A stretch of 64,000 nucleotides of DNA from Gemmatimonadota bacterium. Lineage in GTDB: Bacteria; Latescibacterota; UBA2968; GCA-2709665. Below the pieces are notes generated by a model. The model had not been told where the DNA came from, made no database searches, and saw nothing but the letters and a program-made list of their open reading frames with translations. The position numbers and the translations under genes were made by a program. Below, in pieces: positions 55,337-63,500 of the stretch (its first letter is position 1; each line of letters starts with the position of its first letter). Location of the stretch: NCBI GenBank assembly GCA_028873695.1, contig JAPPNU010000028.1, positions 1-64,000 of the forward strand, in the 5' to 3' direction.

Positions 55337-55573
55337 CTATGCCCTCTCAGTCAAATAGTGCAAAACAGTCCGCGGCCGCCCGTGCTTCTGACGGCAGTTT
55401 TCGCAATCCTCCTTTTCGCAGGTCATATTGAGTCTTTCCGGCCTGTATTTCAGGTCCCTGCACCGGTGGACAATGGAAGCCGGATTGGGCCTGTTTCTTG
55501 AGGCTCCATTGTCCCGGACGGAAATGACCCGCAACAGATACCGACAGCACCACCACTTGAATCGATGATTCAT
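55337..55573 (-). CDS. small cysteine-rich protein
   Basis: 78 residues. Preceded by a perfect AAAGGAGG 7 nt before ATG 55573, the strongest ribosome site in the area, which is why I call it. Basic N-terminus with WWCCRYLLRV, central HRCRDLKYRPERLNMTC, then CEKEDCENCRQKH. Seven cysteines in all, CxxxxCxxC at the end, suggest metal binding or disulphides. No known family; it converges on the terminator at 55.3 kb. Confidence 0.6.
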   Translation of the reverse strand: MNHRFKWWCCRYLLRVISVRDNGASRNRPNPASIVHRCRDLKYRPERLNMTCEKEDCENCRQKHGRPRTVLHYLTERA

Positions 55574-55746
55574 TGGAGACCTCCTTTCTCTGATTAAACA
55601 TTAAACCAAAGTTATAAGGAAGTCAATAGTCGATAATGAATCGGATGGAGACGCCATTGCCTCCGGCGCTGCCGTCGCGCGCACTATCAAGAGTGTCCAA
55701 TTCAAAACCGGTGCATTTGTCAAAAACAAAACCGGTGTTGACATAT

Positions 55747-56289
55747 TTATTCAACCATTAACCTGAATTCGAGATTATAACGACTACCAAAGGCCTCTTT
55801 CACAGATATGGTAGTCCAGGCAGAACCGACTACGCCCAAAAGATAACCAAGATGTTCCCCTGCATTTTCTGCCCGCTGGGCTATTTCGTATCTATTGTAA
55901 TCAGGATGAGGCTGGTAACTGGACAAGTACCACCGATTACTGTCCCGCCGCCAGGTTGTGTCGTGGAGTTGTGCGCTGGCATAAAGACAACCGATACCAA
56001 CTGTAAGATCCAGCACCTTTCGCAATCTGCTCGGTTTTGATTTGGGCGGTCGACTTCTGTCCCAGGCATCCTTCAACGAGGATGTCAGAATTGCTGTCCC
56101 GGTCATCCCGATAGTCCAGGCTAACCATTCCTGCCGATCCTGTAACGGCCAACCCATAACATACGTATTCGGGCTGACCTTTATTCCATCCTGCTCGAAG
56201 AATGTTTCGCCATGATTAATATCGTGATAACTGAATCCCAAGGCGACAAGACCGGCCCCAAGCACTGTGCCGAAGATTGTTTCTTTCAT
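55747..56289 (-). CDS. membrane-associated protein, unknown
   Basis: About 180 residues from ATG 56289 (GGGAG upstream; ATG 56295 two codons earlier is possible). Hydrophobic stretches at about 5-22 (FGTVLGAGLVALGFS), 57-75 (LAWTIGMTGTAILTSS), 92-106 (VLDLTVGIGCLYAS) and 150-165 (LGYLLGVVGSAWTTI) suggest up to four membrane segments. No family recognised. Leftward, downstream of the lipoprotein gene across a strong hairpin. Confidence 0.55.
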   Translation of the reverse strand: MKETIFGTVLGAGLVALGFSYHDINHGETFFEQDGIKVSPNTYVMGWPLQDRQEWLAWTIGMTGTAILTSSLKDAWDRSRPPKSKPSRLRKVLDLTVGIGCLYASAQLHDTTWRRDSNRWYLSSYQPHPDYNRYEIAQRAENAGEHLGYLLGVVGSAWTTISVKEAFGSRYNLEFRLMVE

Positions 56290-56337
56290 ATCCAAGACTC
56301 CCTTCCCCGGACAAGTGAATTTATACTTACATGTTTC

Positions 56338-56371
56338 AAAGCCCAGGGGGTTCCCCCACCCCCTGGGCTTT
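56338..56371. terminator. 13-bp perfect hairpin between leftward genes
   Basis: AAAGCCCAGGGGG (56338-56350) / CCCCCTGGGCTTT (56359-56371) around TTCCCCCA. Strong stem but short T-run on either strand; may attenuate rather than fully stop transcription into the 55.7-kb gene. Confidence 0.6.
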
Positions 56372-56381
56372 GTTGGGGATC

Positions 56382-57539
56382 CTAGAAACGCGAGACGTTG
56401 AATGTTGTTTCAGCGTCCTTTTCCTTACAATCGCCACTGGCCGCTGAAAGGTAGTGCGTCCCTCGTCTGGTAACAAGAATTTCCTTCCAACACGCTACGG
56501 TATCGTCAGGATTGGGCCACGGGTCTTCCTCGATGACGTGTATCTTTTTGATCCTATCCAGACATGGACCGTGTCTTAACTTATCCTGCGTCCTTCGGTA
56601 ATAGTAAGGCCGGTTTGGTACATCCAGATCTCGCAGTTCCTTTTTCTCATCGTCGGGATAACTGGATCCATCCGGAAAATGAACCTTGATCACAATTTCC
56701 GGATTATCCCCCCACGCACCCCCTTCATGCCGATTGGTGATCATGATCTCCCATGCCGGATACATGATATGGGTATGATGACAATCATTGTGATTGCGGG
56801 GGTAGTGCGCCCAAGCTGAGGCAACTAACGACCAGTTCCAAATGTCAAACGAACTTGACGATTCTTCCCTTTCCTCCTTGTTTTCATCGAAATTTATGTA
56901 GAGCAAAGGGAAGGGCGGCTCGTCCGCGCCAGTCTTTAGACGGATGGGTTGCAGATCAGTTCCAATACCGCTAACATAACCCTCATCTTCTCGAATGGGT
57001 TTGTAGGTGACGGCAATTGGTTCCTGTCCGACCCAATCTTTGCCGGAGGGCACTGCCAGATTAACTTCAATATCCAGCATTGCCCCTAACACTTGAAACA
57101 TTGCCTCTCCGTCCAATCGGCTATCCTGAACAATCTGAGACAACCGGTTAGACAATTCCTTTGCCCCAACTGCTTCCCTAAACCCTTCAACGAACACCTG
57201 GGCAAAATGGGGATATGCAATTGCAACTTTGGACAATTTTACATCGTCGACCTTTCCCTCGGAAATCGCCTCGTAGAGACTACTCCGGGACTCGGCATCA
57301 TGCATTGCTTTGGCGAGTTGTGCAGCCACCAATTCAAAAAAGCCCAGGGCTCCGTCAATTCCGCCCAGGGCTTCTACTCGGTCTCGGTCACTCAGGTCTT
57401 TAAAGGGATCGTAGTTGGTGGCTAAATCAGGCTGGAAAGCCTGCTTTGATGCGGAGGTACTGTTTTGAGGGAAGTCATTCTCGGTGCAACCAACGACAGA
57501 CAGCGCCGTCGTAACGAAGATGATAAAGTGCCGATACAT
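56382..57539 (-). CDS. lipoprotein, unknown function
   Basis: 385 residues. Signal FIIFVTTALSVVGC places the lipid-modified Cys at residue 18. The 150-residue N-terminal part is helical (VEALGGIDGALGFFELVAAQLAKAMHDAES). The C-terminal half is rich in Trp, His and Tyr (WSLVASAWAHYPRNHNDCHHTHIMYPAWE; EEDPWPNPDDTVACWKEI) and may bind metal. No recognised family. Envelope location is inferred. Confidence 0.6.
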   Translation of the reverse strand: MYRHFIIFVTTALSVVGCTENDFPQNSTSASKQAFQPDLATNYDPFKDLSDRDRVEALGGIDGALGFFELVAAQLAKAMHDAESRSSLYEAISEGKVDDVKLSKVAIAYPHFAQVFVEGFREAVGAKELSNRLSQIVQDSRLDGEAMFQVLGAMLDIEVNLAVPSGKDWVGQEPIAVTYKPIREDEGYVSGIGTDLQPIRLKTGADEPPFPLLYINFDENKEEREESSSSFDIWNWSLVASAWAHYPRNHNDCHHTHIMYPAWEIMITNRHEGGAWGDNPEIVIKVHFPDGSSYPDDEKKELRDLDVPNRPYYYRRTQDKLRHGPCLDRIKKIHVIEEDPWPNPDDTVACWKEILVTRRGTHYLSAASGDCKEKDAETTFNVSRF

Positions 57540-58136
57540 GGTAAGCCCTCCTGATTAGAGGATTGTAGTGAACCATACGGCACATCCCCTTCCACGACTG
57601 ATAAAGGCAATTTAATCACCCCCTCGACCTACCTTAAAGTAGAGGACCATATCGAGAACGAAAAATCCACAATTGCGGTCTGGTGCTACATTGACCTTAA
57701 TTCCGTCGATGAATTTCATTACATTGCTTGGCGACTAATACAAAATATAACTAATTTTTGATGAAGTAGTGTTGAATTTTTGGCTAATATTGATGATTTT
57801 ATGATGAAAAATGCCACTTTTCCGACGACAATCGCGTGTCAGTCGATGACCCGACCAAGCACAGCTGTGGATTCCCACGACTCCAACTGACGCGAATCAA
57901 GTTTGCGTCTACAAGAGAGCAGTTTCTCGAACTCCTCCATCGCCACCGTTCCGTCGACAGAGAACGGGAGGCATCATCCGCGATGATGCCTCCCGTTTGG
58001 TTGTTACTTTTGGCTTCTCTTTGAAAGCGCGTCAACTCTTCGTCGCGCCGGTTCGCTTGAAACGATCCCTGGAAAAAGGGGGGTGAGCGTCTGTTCGTTT
58101 CTGACAAACCTCCTTACGCCGTCCATGGATCTGACG
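57540..58136. other. gene-free stretch with one perfect hairpin
   Basis: About 600 bp. AT-rich to 57.8 kb, then GC-rich and continuous with the transposase relic. I see no intact gene. A hairpin at 57963-57997 is listed separately. Confidence 0.45.
57963..57997. terminator. 16-bp perfect hairpin
   Basis: AACGGGAGGCATCATC (57963-57978) and its exact complement (57982-57997) with a 3-nt CGC loop. Could be a terminator or the structured end of a decayed mobile element, as it lies beside the IS21-type relic. Confidence 0.5.
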
Positions 58137-58439
58137 TCACAAGGACACGACATTGTCCATGTAGGCTTGGACTGACGACGCCGACGGAGGCCACGACGGA
58201 GGAACCTGCAGAACCTGCGCCAGAGTCGCATCATCGGGCAATGCGCTGGAAGCCTCGATCCACCCCTCACGGCCGGCCACCTGGCGATGCCCCCTTCTAT
58301 GCGTGTCCGCACGCAGAGATGCGCTGGCCTACCTGCTTCCTTTCAACCCTGAACGGACGATCGCACGATCCGACTCGCCCAACCGCATACGCGTCAATAC
58401 CTGGCGATACCGATACATCTCGAACCTCCGGTTTGGCAT
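58137..58439 (-). pseudogene. IS21-family IstA transposase, N-terminal remnant
   Basis: From ATG 58439 the leftward frame reads MPNRRFEMYRYRQVLTRMRLGESDRAI...GLKG, the start of an IS21-type IstA. An in-frame TAG follows at codon 37. It then continues with typical REGWIEASSALPDDATLAQVL and SSVQAYMDNVV before another stop. Further left only a fragment (GVRRFVR) remains. The catalytic DDE domain and IstB are gone. Confidence 0.7.
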
Positions 58440-58700
58440 GTGCTTCCCTCCTGACTGTTGTGGAGACACTCAGAAGAAGGACAAGCTGCCGGACAGTCCG
58501 AAACCTCAATCGTATCCCAGGTGGCCTGATTAGGCCGATCCCGCTTTGGACGCATATGTGCGATCATTAACATTGGGTGCCCGTCGAAGATTCCCGATCG
58601 GATTTTGTCAAATCGAGATACGATATATAGATTTTAATATTTCAAAATTCACTATATATTGTGCTCCAAAAGATGTTGGCATAGATATCCAGACGGGCAC
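58440..58700. other. AT-rich intergenic stretch
   Basis: About 260 bp, very AT-rich at 58610-58680, downstream of a leftward orphan. No feature recognised. Confidence 0.4.
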
Positions 58701-59279
58701 CTAGTCTGACTTTTCCAGAGAACCCAGTTCTCCGGGATAGTATTCGAACCAGCAGTTATCATCTTTTAGCGGGTAGTACTCGTGGATAGTCTGCTGTTTG
58801 AAGTAGACTTTAAAGCCACAAGGACTATTCTGCACTCGATCTATTGATTCTCGTGTGTCTACCCCTAAAAACTCATCCAATTTGTAATACGAGAGTTCGT
58901 TTCCAAAATCTCCCCAGCCTAGAGACGTATTGGGTGGCCCGACAAGTAACGCGAACCCATCTTCGCTGATCTTTTTTTCCAGGGAAATGTGAAGCAGGCT
59001 GTCAATGAGGATTTTCTTTAGCGTCATTTCGTTTCCCGGACAACCTGCGCCAAATGTCTTAACAGAAGCAATGTGGCCCGTTGCTGATTTCCTAAAGATG
59101 GCGTTACAACGCCTGCCCTTAACGATATCCAATAAAACAATATGATCGCACCACGGCCCTGAGCAATTGATCTGCAGAGCATATGGAGAAATTTCCCAAA
59201 TATCCCGAATTGGTCTGCCGATGTGTTTTTGCAGATCGGCTATCTGAGTAGCGAGAACTCCTACCATTATCAAAGCCAT
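58701..59279 (-). CDS. uncharacterised protein with N-terminal membrane segment
   Basis: 192 residues from ATG 59279, supported by GGAG 6 nt upstream; a longer frame begins at TTG 59306. A hydrophobic N-terminus (ALIMVGVLATQIA) may be a signal anchor. The rest has cysteines (NCSGPWCDH, GRRCN, GAGCPG) and ends acidic/aromatic (DDNCWFEYYPGELGSLEKSD). No family recognised. Confidence 0.5.
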   Translation of the reverse strand: MALIMVGVLATQIADLQKHIGRPIRDIWEISPYALQINCSGPWCDHIVLLDIVKGRRCNAIFRKSATGHIASVKTFGAGCPGNEMTLKKILIDSLLHISLEKKISEDGFALLVGPPNTSLGWGDFGNELSYYKLDEFLGVDTRESIDRVQNSPCGFKVYFKQQTIHEYYPLKDDNCWFEYYPGELGSLEKSD

Positions 59280-59343
59280 ACTCATCTCCGATATTACATT
59301 CAACAACCATACAAATTGAGTTTACCCAGTTTCGCGGACGGTT

Positions 59344-59640
59344 TTACTCAACACACTTCCCGTCCGGCTTGTTCACTGTGTTCCACGCAACGATGAACTG
59401 ATCCGTCTGATCGTGTACGGAAGACATGATGCGCCGGATGGTTGTCCCGTGGATACCCGACGCCTCTGCTCGCCAGGTCTGGGTATAGTTCAATTGCCCG
59501 GACAGGGGTTCGTGCATCCACTTCTTCAATTGCCTGGGAACCCAATAGACTCGACGTATTTCATCAATGCCTACCAGAAAGAATATGGGCAACATTTGGA
59601 TAAGGTCCAAATTGTGAGTCTGTACAGCAATTCGCGGGCA
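59344..59640 (-). pseudogene. truncated copy of the 60.8-kb exported protein
   Basis: Its last 65 residues (LKKWMHEPLSGQLNYTQTW ... NKPDGKCVE) are nearly the same as the C-terminus of the exported protein at 60780-61304. About 190 bp are conserved at roughly 85-90% by eye. Similarity fades upstream (LPIFFLVGIDEIRRVYW vs LPHLYVHVNVIGQSFY), and the signal peptide half is missing. Partial duplication around the TPR gene. Confidence 0.65.
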
Positions 59641-59649
59641 GTACAACCA

Positions 59650-60735
59650 TCACTGTCCGAGAACGGCAAGGAATTCCGGATCTTCCCACACATCCGAAAA
59701 CTCCGGTGTTTCAAGGAAGTAATTGTAGTATCCTCCTCGGTTGAGGGAATTTCGTATGAAACTCTGCGCAGTTCTCAGTTCGAAAAGCGTTTTTTTGCGG
59801 TCCTTTCTCCCAGCCCATATGCAAGCCGAAAGAAAGAAATGGTGCCCTGCATCATCTTTAGCGCTTATAGCCGTCCGTAGGAGGCTCTCAGCTGTCTCGT
59901 ACCTTCCAGCCCAAAACATACAACATCCAAGATCATGTGCGACCCACGCCAATAAATCGACATCGGTCGGTTTCCCAGCCGTCATCCTTGCCAATTCAAC
60001 TTCCACAAACGAGACTCCCTCTTTCGCAGTGAGATCAAACTCACCCCACTTCCTCTGTTTACGAAAAATCTCGAGGCGACTTGTTACAATTGCCAGCCAG
60101 AAAACTCGATAGTGCTCCCATTGGGTTTTATTTTGAATACAGACGTCAAGCTTCGACAGCTCAATCAAGGCCTTGTCCAGGTTGTCAGCCAATGTATAGA
60201 CGGCTGCCCCCGCCCGGAGGAAGTTACAACGCCAGTAATGACTTACTTCCGGACTTGCCAATCGGTTAGACGCTTCCTCGTAGAGTTTGAACCATTCATC
60301 TATCCGACCCTCCATGAGCCAACATCTGGCTTGGGTCGTATCCTCGAGGGCTCTCAGAATGTGTTCATCGGACTGGTTCTCACACGTCCATCGATAGAGC
60401 CTGTTTTGTTCCTCCACGGCTTCAGGGTTGCGGCGCAATACTGCAAGCGAATCAACAAGATGCCAATGAGACCAGAAGCGCTCATCGGGGTCGGGGGCGA
60501 CTGCCACGTATTCTCGATGAAATGGAATGCGTTTCTTGAGACCTTCTTGTCCGAGATACCTGAAAACGCGGTCCGCAAGATGTACGACTTCCGGAGATAG
60601 ACCCTTTGACAACATAGCTTCAACGTCTCGGCATACTTCTCGAAGCGGACCATCATCAGTTATCGAGTGGTCTCCATCTACCAGGGCCAGGAAGTCGTCC
60701 AGTTTTTTTCTTAGGCTTCCAACATCCGTGGTCAT
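59650..60735 (-). CDS. TPR-like helical-repeat protein
   Basis: 361 residues from ATG 60735 (MTTDVGSLRKKLDDFLALVDG). Helix pairs of TPR spacing: FWSHWHLVDSLAVLRRNPEAVEEQNRLYRW, HILRALEDTTQARCWLMEGRIDEWFKLYEEA, CNFLRAGAAVYTLADNLDKALIELSKL, LGCCMFWAGRYETAESLLRTAIS. No signal peptide; probably a cytoplasmic interaction scaffold. It lies 44 bp downstream of the exported protein gene on the same strand, and a fragment of that gene follows. Confidence 0.65.
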   Translation of the reverse strand: MTTDVGSLRKKLDDFLALVDGDHSITDDGPLREVCRDVEAMLSKGLSPEVVHLADRVFRYLGQEGLKKRIPFHREYVAVAPDPDERFWSHWHLVDSLAVLRRNPEAVEEQNRLYRWTCENQSDEHILRALEDTTQARCWLMEGRIDEWFKLYEEASNRLASPEVSHYWRCNFLRAGAAVYTLADNLDKALIELSKLDVCIQNKTQWEHYRVFWLAIVTSRLEIFRKQRKWGEFDLTAKEGVSFVEVELARMTAGKPTDVDLLAWVAHDLGCCMFWAGRYETAESLLRTAISAKDDAGHHFFLSACIWAGRKDRKKTLFELRTAQSFIRNSLNRGGYYNYFLETPEFSDVWEDPEFLAVLGQ

Positions 60736-60779
60736 CGTATCGGTCTCCTTCTGACAACAGCTGACAACAGGCAAAACTG

Positions 60780-61304
60780 TCACTCCACACACTTCCCGTC
60801 CGGCCTGTTCACCTTGTTCCACTCATCGATAAACTGATTCGTCAGATCGCGCACGGAAGACATGATCCGACGGCTGCTTGTCCCGTGGATACCCGACGTC
60901 TCGGTCCGCCAGGTCTGGGTATAGTTCAGTTGCCCGGAAAGGGGTTCGTGCACCCACTTCTTCAATTCAATCAGTACGTAGAACGACTGTCCGATCACGT
61001 TGACATGCACGTACAGGTGCGGCAGGAATACGACCGTCCCCTCTGAGAACCCGAAGAAACTGGATTGATACAGCCCGGCGGAGCGCAATCTGGAGTCGAC
61101 CGCGGCGATAATCTCCTTTCTCGTGAGACCTGTTTCCTCCGCATTCTGAGACCGGTACTCAACCACAAGGGAAACACCCACGCATTTCGTGTACAGTTTG
61201 AATTCTTCTATCGAACCCCTGGTTTCGGCGCGTTTTTCAGACGCGCCACAAACACCCGCAGCAATCGCAACCAGCGCAGCAACAAACACGACTCGTGTTT
61301 TCAT
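60780..61304 (-). CDS. exported protein, unknown function
   Basis: 174 residues with signal peptide (MKTRVVFVAALVAIAAGVCGAS). Mature part: LYTKCVGVSLVVEYRSQNAEETGLTRKEIIAAVDSRLRSAGLY, then beta-type VVFLPHLYVHVNVIGQSFYVLIELKKW. Periplasmic location inferred. A truncated second copy lies beyond the TPR gene. No family recognised. Confidence 0.6.
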   Translation of the reverse strand: MKTRVVFVAALVAIAAGVCGASEKRAETRGSIEEFKLYTKCVGVSLVVEYRSQNAEETGLTRKEIIAAVDSRLRSAGLYQSSFFGFSEGTVVFLPHLYVHVNVIGQSFYVLIELKKWVHEPLSGQLNYTQTWRTETSGIHGTSSRRIMSSVRDLTNQFIDEWNKVNRPDGKCVE

Positions 61305-62048
61305 ATTCTAAATCCTCTGAAGCCAAACAAAGCAAGTCCTTCCGCCGGAATCGTTTCAAATTCACGAAGGCAAGTTCAAGAAGCTATGGGGAAGTGTCGC
61401 AAAATGCGTCGGCGGGCAGGCTGACGTGCTGCCTCCCTGGTATCGACACGTGCGAATCGAACGGGGATGATCCGATGCTGCAGTAGATCCTTCGTCAGCC
61501 TGGGGCCCTCCTCTGAATGACAGCGGAAAGCCAAATGCATGACAATCGTAAATCATGTCATTCTGAGCGGGCGGGCCTCCTCAGGATGACAGTACCGGCG
61601 AAGGTGTGGGCTCAGCGTCTCGCCAATAGTTGTCGCAAGACATGGCAAACACAGCGCAGCGAAGAATCTCCTGTATTCTCGATTGTACGTGTCGCATTTG
61701 GTCTTTGTAGATGAACTTGTGCGCGGACACTTCGACTGTCTGACGGTCCTTCGAAACCCGTCGCCGACCCTTCGACAATCCTTCGGCCCTTCGACAAGCT
61801 CAGGGACCGGAGGCTTGCTTCGACAGGCCACTTCGGCAAGCTCAGTGCGGGCAGCACAAGCAGGACAGCGGCTCAGGTTTCAAGGTCGAGGATGTGAAAT
61901 AATATAAACTACTGGGCGCTCATTCGTCCCAAGGATGCCAATCAGAGTCTTACATTGGTTTTAATCCTGTTTAATCCGTTTCTAATCCTGCTTAATCCTG
62001 ATCCGGTTTTGACTTTGATCCTGGGTTTTAATCAGCCGTTAATCCTTT
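61305..62048. other. repeat-rich intergenic region
   Basis: About 740 bp. Contains two REP families (separate entries) and a motif CATTCTGAG...AGGATGACAG at 61559-61591. Reading frames here are repeat-derived. Confidence 0.55.
61768..61845. repeat. cluster of CTTCGACAAGCTCAGG repeats
   Basis: Full 19-mer CCCTTCGACAAGCTCAGGG at 61787-61805. Partial copies at about 61768-61780 (ACCCTTCGACAATC) and 61831-61845 (CTTCGGCAAGCTCAG). Same family as 7825-7843, opposite orientation. Confidence 0.75.
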
Positions 62049-62082
62049 TTAATCATGTTCAATCCTGGTCCGGTTTTGGCTT
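61957..62082. repeat. AATCCTG-rich degenerate tandem repeats, left array
   Basis: Repeated words TTTAATCCTG, CTTAATCCTG, GATCCTGG and GGTCCGGTTTTG, ending inside the 3' end of the beta-helix gene. A similar array is at 63357-63500. Confidence 0.7.
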
Positions 62083-63278
62083 CCCTCGCGACGGTCGTCG
62101 ACTTCCAGTTTAACGTTTCCGGATAACTCATTCTCTTTGAGTTGGATACGATCCGCTCTTTCTCCAATCACGATACCGATCTGTTGCCTGCCATCCGGTG
62201 AACTGCCGATGCGGTTGTTGACGAAGGTCAGGTCGCGGGTCTCGCCCAGGATGCGGACGCCGCAGCCCTCGGATCCCTCTCCGTTGTCCAGTATTTCGTT
62301 CCTTTCGAAGTAATTCCGATGCCCCGCCATCGGTTCGGATTCGTCGCGGAAGAGCACACCCTCCCGTCCGTTCCCGTTTGCCTCGTTGTTCAGAAACGTG
62401 TTGTCCGTATCCTTGTGGCCGATGGAGATCCCGGTCTCGCCGTTGTCGTTAAGCCGGTTGTTTTCAAAAATCCCGTTCTTGACTCGCCAGCAGAGGAACA
62501 GGCCGATGCGGCCGTTTTCAACCGACCGGCAGTTGCGGATGGCGGGCGAGCCGCTGCCACTGCCCGGGTGCAGGCCCAGGTGGGTGTTTCCGCTGCAGAC
62601 GCAGTCTTCCACCGACACGTCGTTGCTTTGCTGGAAGCTGATCCCGTCTCCGTTGTAGTCCTGGATCGTACAGCGGGTAATCCTCGTACCGTGGCTGCGA
62701 TAGAGGAAGATGCCGGCGCCCCTGCATCCGTTGAGGTACGGGTTGTTATCCCTGTTGCCCTGAATCGCCAGGTTTTTGATGCATGCGCCCGTGACGCCAT
62801 AGCCGCTGATGACCGGGAACGTGGTTGCCGCGCGTGCGTTTCGGGAAACGAGGTAATCGCCCAGCATGGGCTTGCCGGCGCCGAACGTGTTGCCGTCCGA
62901 CCAGGTCAGCGTGCAGACGACCGTGTGAAATCCGCCCGAGTTGTCGTCAGTAACGCTGACTCCGACTCCGGGCGCAAAGCCCGCAGGGTCGGCCACCGTG
63001 ATCTGTTCCTCGCCGTAGTCCCCGTCGAGCGTGAGCCGACATTCAACGGCATCTGCCTTGAAGAGGACGGATTCCGTCCCGTGGCCTCGGACGGTGACTC
63101 GGTTTCTCAGGTGCAGCGAGTCCCGCATCGTGTAGGTCCCGGGCCCGATCTCCACGGTCCCGCCGCCCAGGCCCGCGATATAGTCCACGGCCGCCTGGAG
63201 CGACCTGTTGTCGTTCCCGCTAATATCGGCATCTGCCAGACCGACGGTGACGGTGGGTGTACAGCGGTTCGATGACAT
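62049..63278 (-). CDS. right-handed parallel beta-helix protein
   Basis: 409 residues from ATG 63278. N-terminus with DNRSLQAAVDYIAGLGGGTVEIGPGTYTMRDSLHLR, the classic start of pectate-lyase-like helices. Repeated coils follow with N-N/G-G stacking: IKNLAIQGNRDNN, ITRCTIQDYNGDGISF, VEDCVCSGNTHLGLH, FENNRLNDNGETGISI, FLNNEANGNGREGVLF, FVNNRIGSSPDGRQ. No signal peptide is seen, and catalytic residues cannot be assigned. Polysaccharide binding or cleavage is the family theme. The last 10 residues (SQNRTRIEHD) are encoded by the repeat array. Confidence 0.85.
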   Translation of the reverse strand: MSSNRCTPTVTVGLADADISGNDNRSLQAAVDYIAGLGGGTVEIGPGTYTMRDSLHLRNRVTVRGHGTESVLFKADAVECRLTLDGDYGEEQITVADPAGFAPGVGVSVTDDNSGGFHTVVCTLTWSDGNTFGAGKPMLGDYLVSRNARAATTFPVISGYGVTGACIKNLAIQGNRDNNPYLNGCRGAGIFLYRSHGTRITRCTIQDYNGDGISFQQSNDVSVEDCVCSGNTHLGLHPGSGSGSPAIRNCRSVENGRIGLFLCWRVKNGIFENNRLNDNGETGISIGHKDTDNTFLNNEANGNGREGVLFRDESEPMAGHRNYFERNEILDNGEGSEGCGVRILGETRDLTFVNNRIGSSPDGRQQIGIVIGERADRIQLKENELSGNVKLEVDDRREGSQNRTRIEHD

Positions 63279-63356
63279 CGCGCTATCCTCGATTCAGGTC
63301 ATTCCCAAAACCACATCAAGCAAAGTATCTTCCGGGGTTTCAGGCGCAATTTGCTA

Positions 63357-63500
63357 CAGTCCAGGTTGCAATCACATTTGATCTGCTCGCAATCCCGATC
63401 CTGGTCTTGATCCTGGTCTGGTTTTGATCTCGATCCCGGTTCTGGTATTTATCCTGCTTAATCGATGTTCAATCCTGCTCAATCCCGGTCCGGTTTTGAC
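63357..63500. repeat. AATCCTG/GATCCTGGT degenerate tandem repeats, right array
   Basis: CAATCCCGATCCTGGTCTTGATCCTGGTCTGG-type words, split into 6-10 bp units, then CTTAATCGATGTTCAATCCTGCTCAATCCCGGTCCGG. Extends into the last codons of the oxidoreductase ending at 63479. Confidence 0.7.

Noticed and set aside
61553..61907. Open frames with LSLSKG strings
   Set aside because: Repeat-derived in both directions; no conserved protein.
61957..62082. CRISPR array suspected from repeated AATCCTG words
   Set aside because: Units are short, irregular and lack constant repeats with unique spacers; no cas genes.
62319..63275. Rightward 318-codon frame opposite the beta-helix gene
   Set aside because: The leftward frame has obvious beta-helix repeats; the rightward one is compositional.
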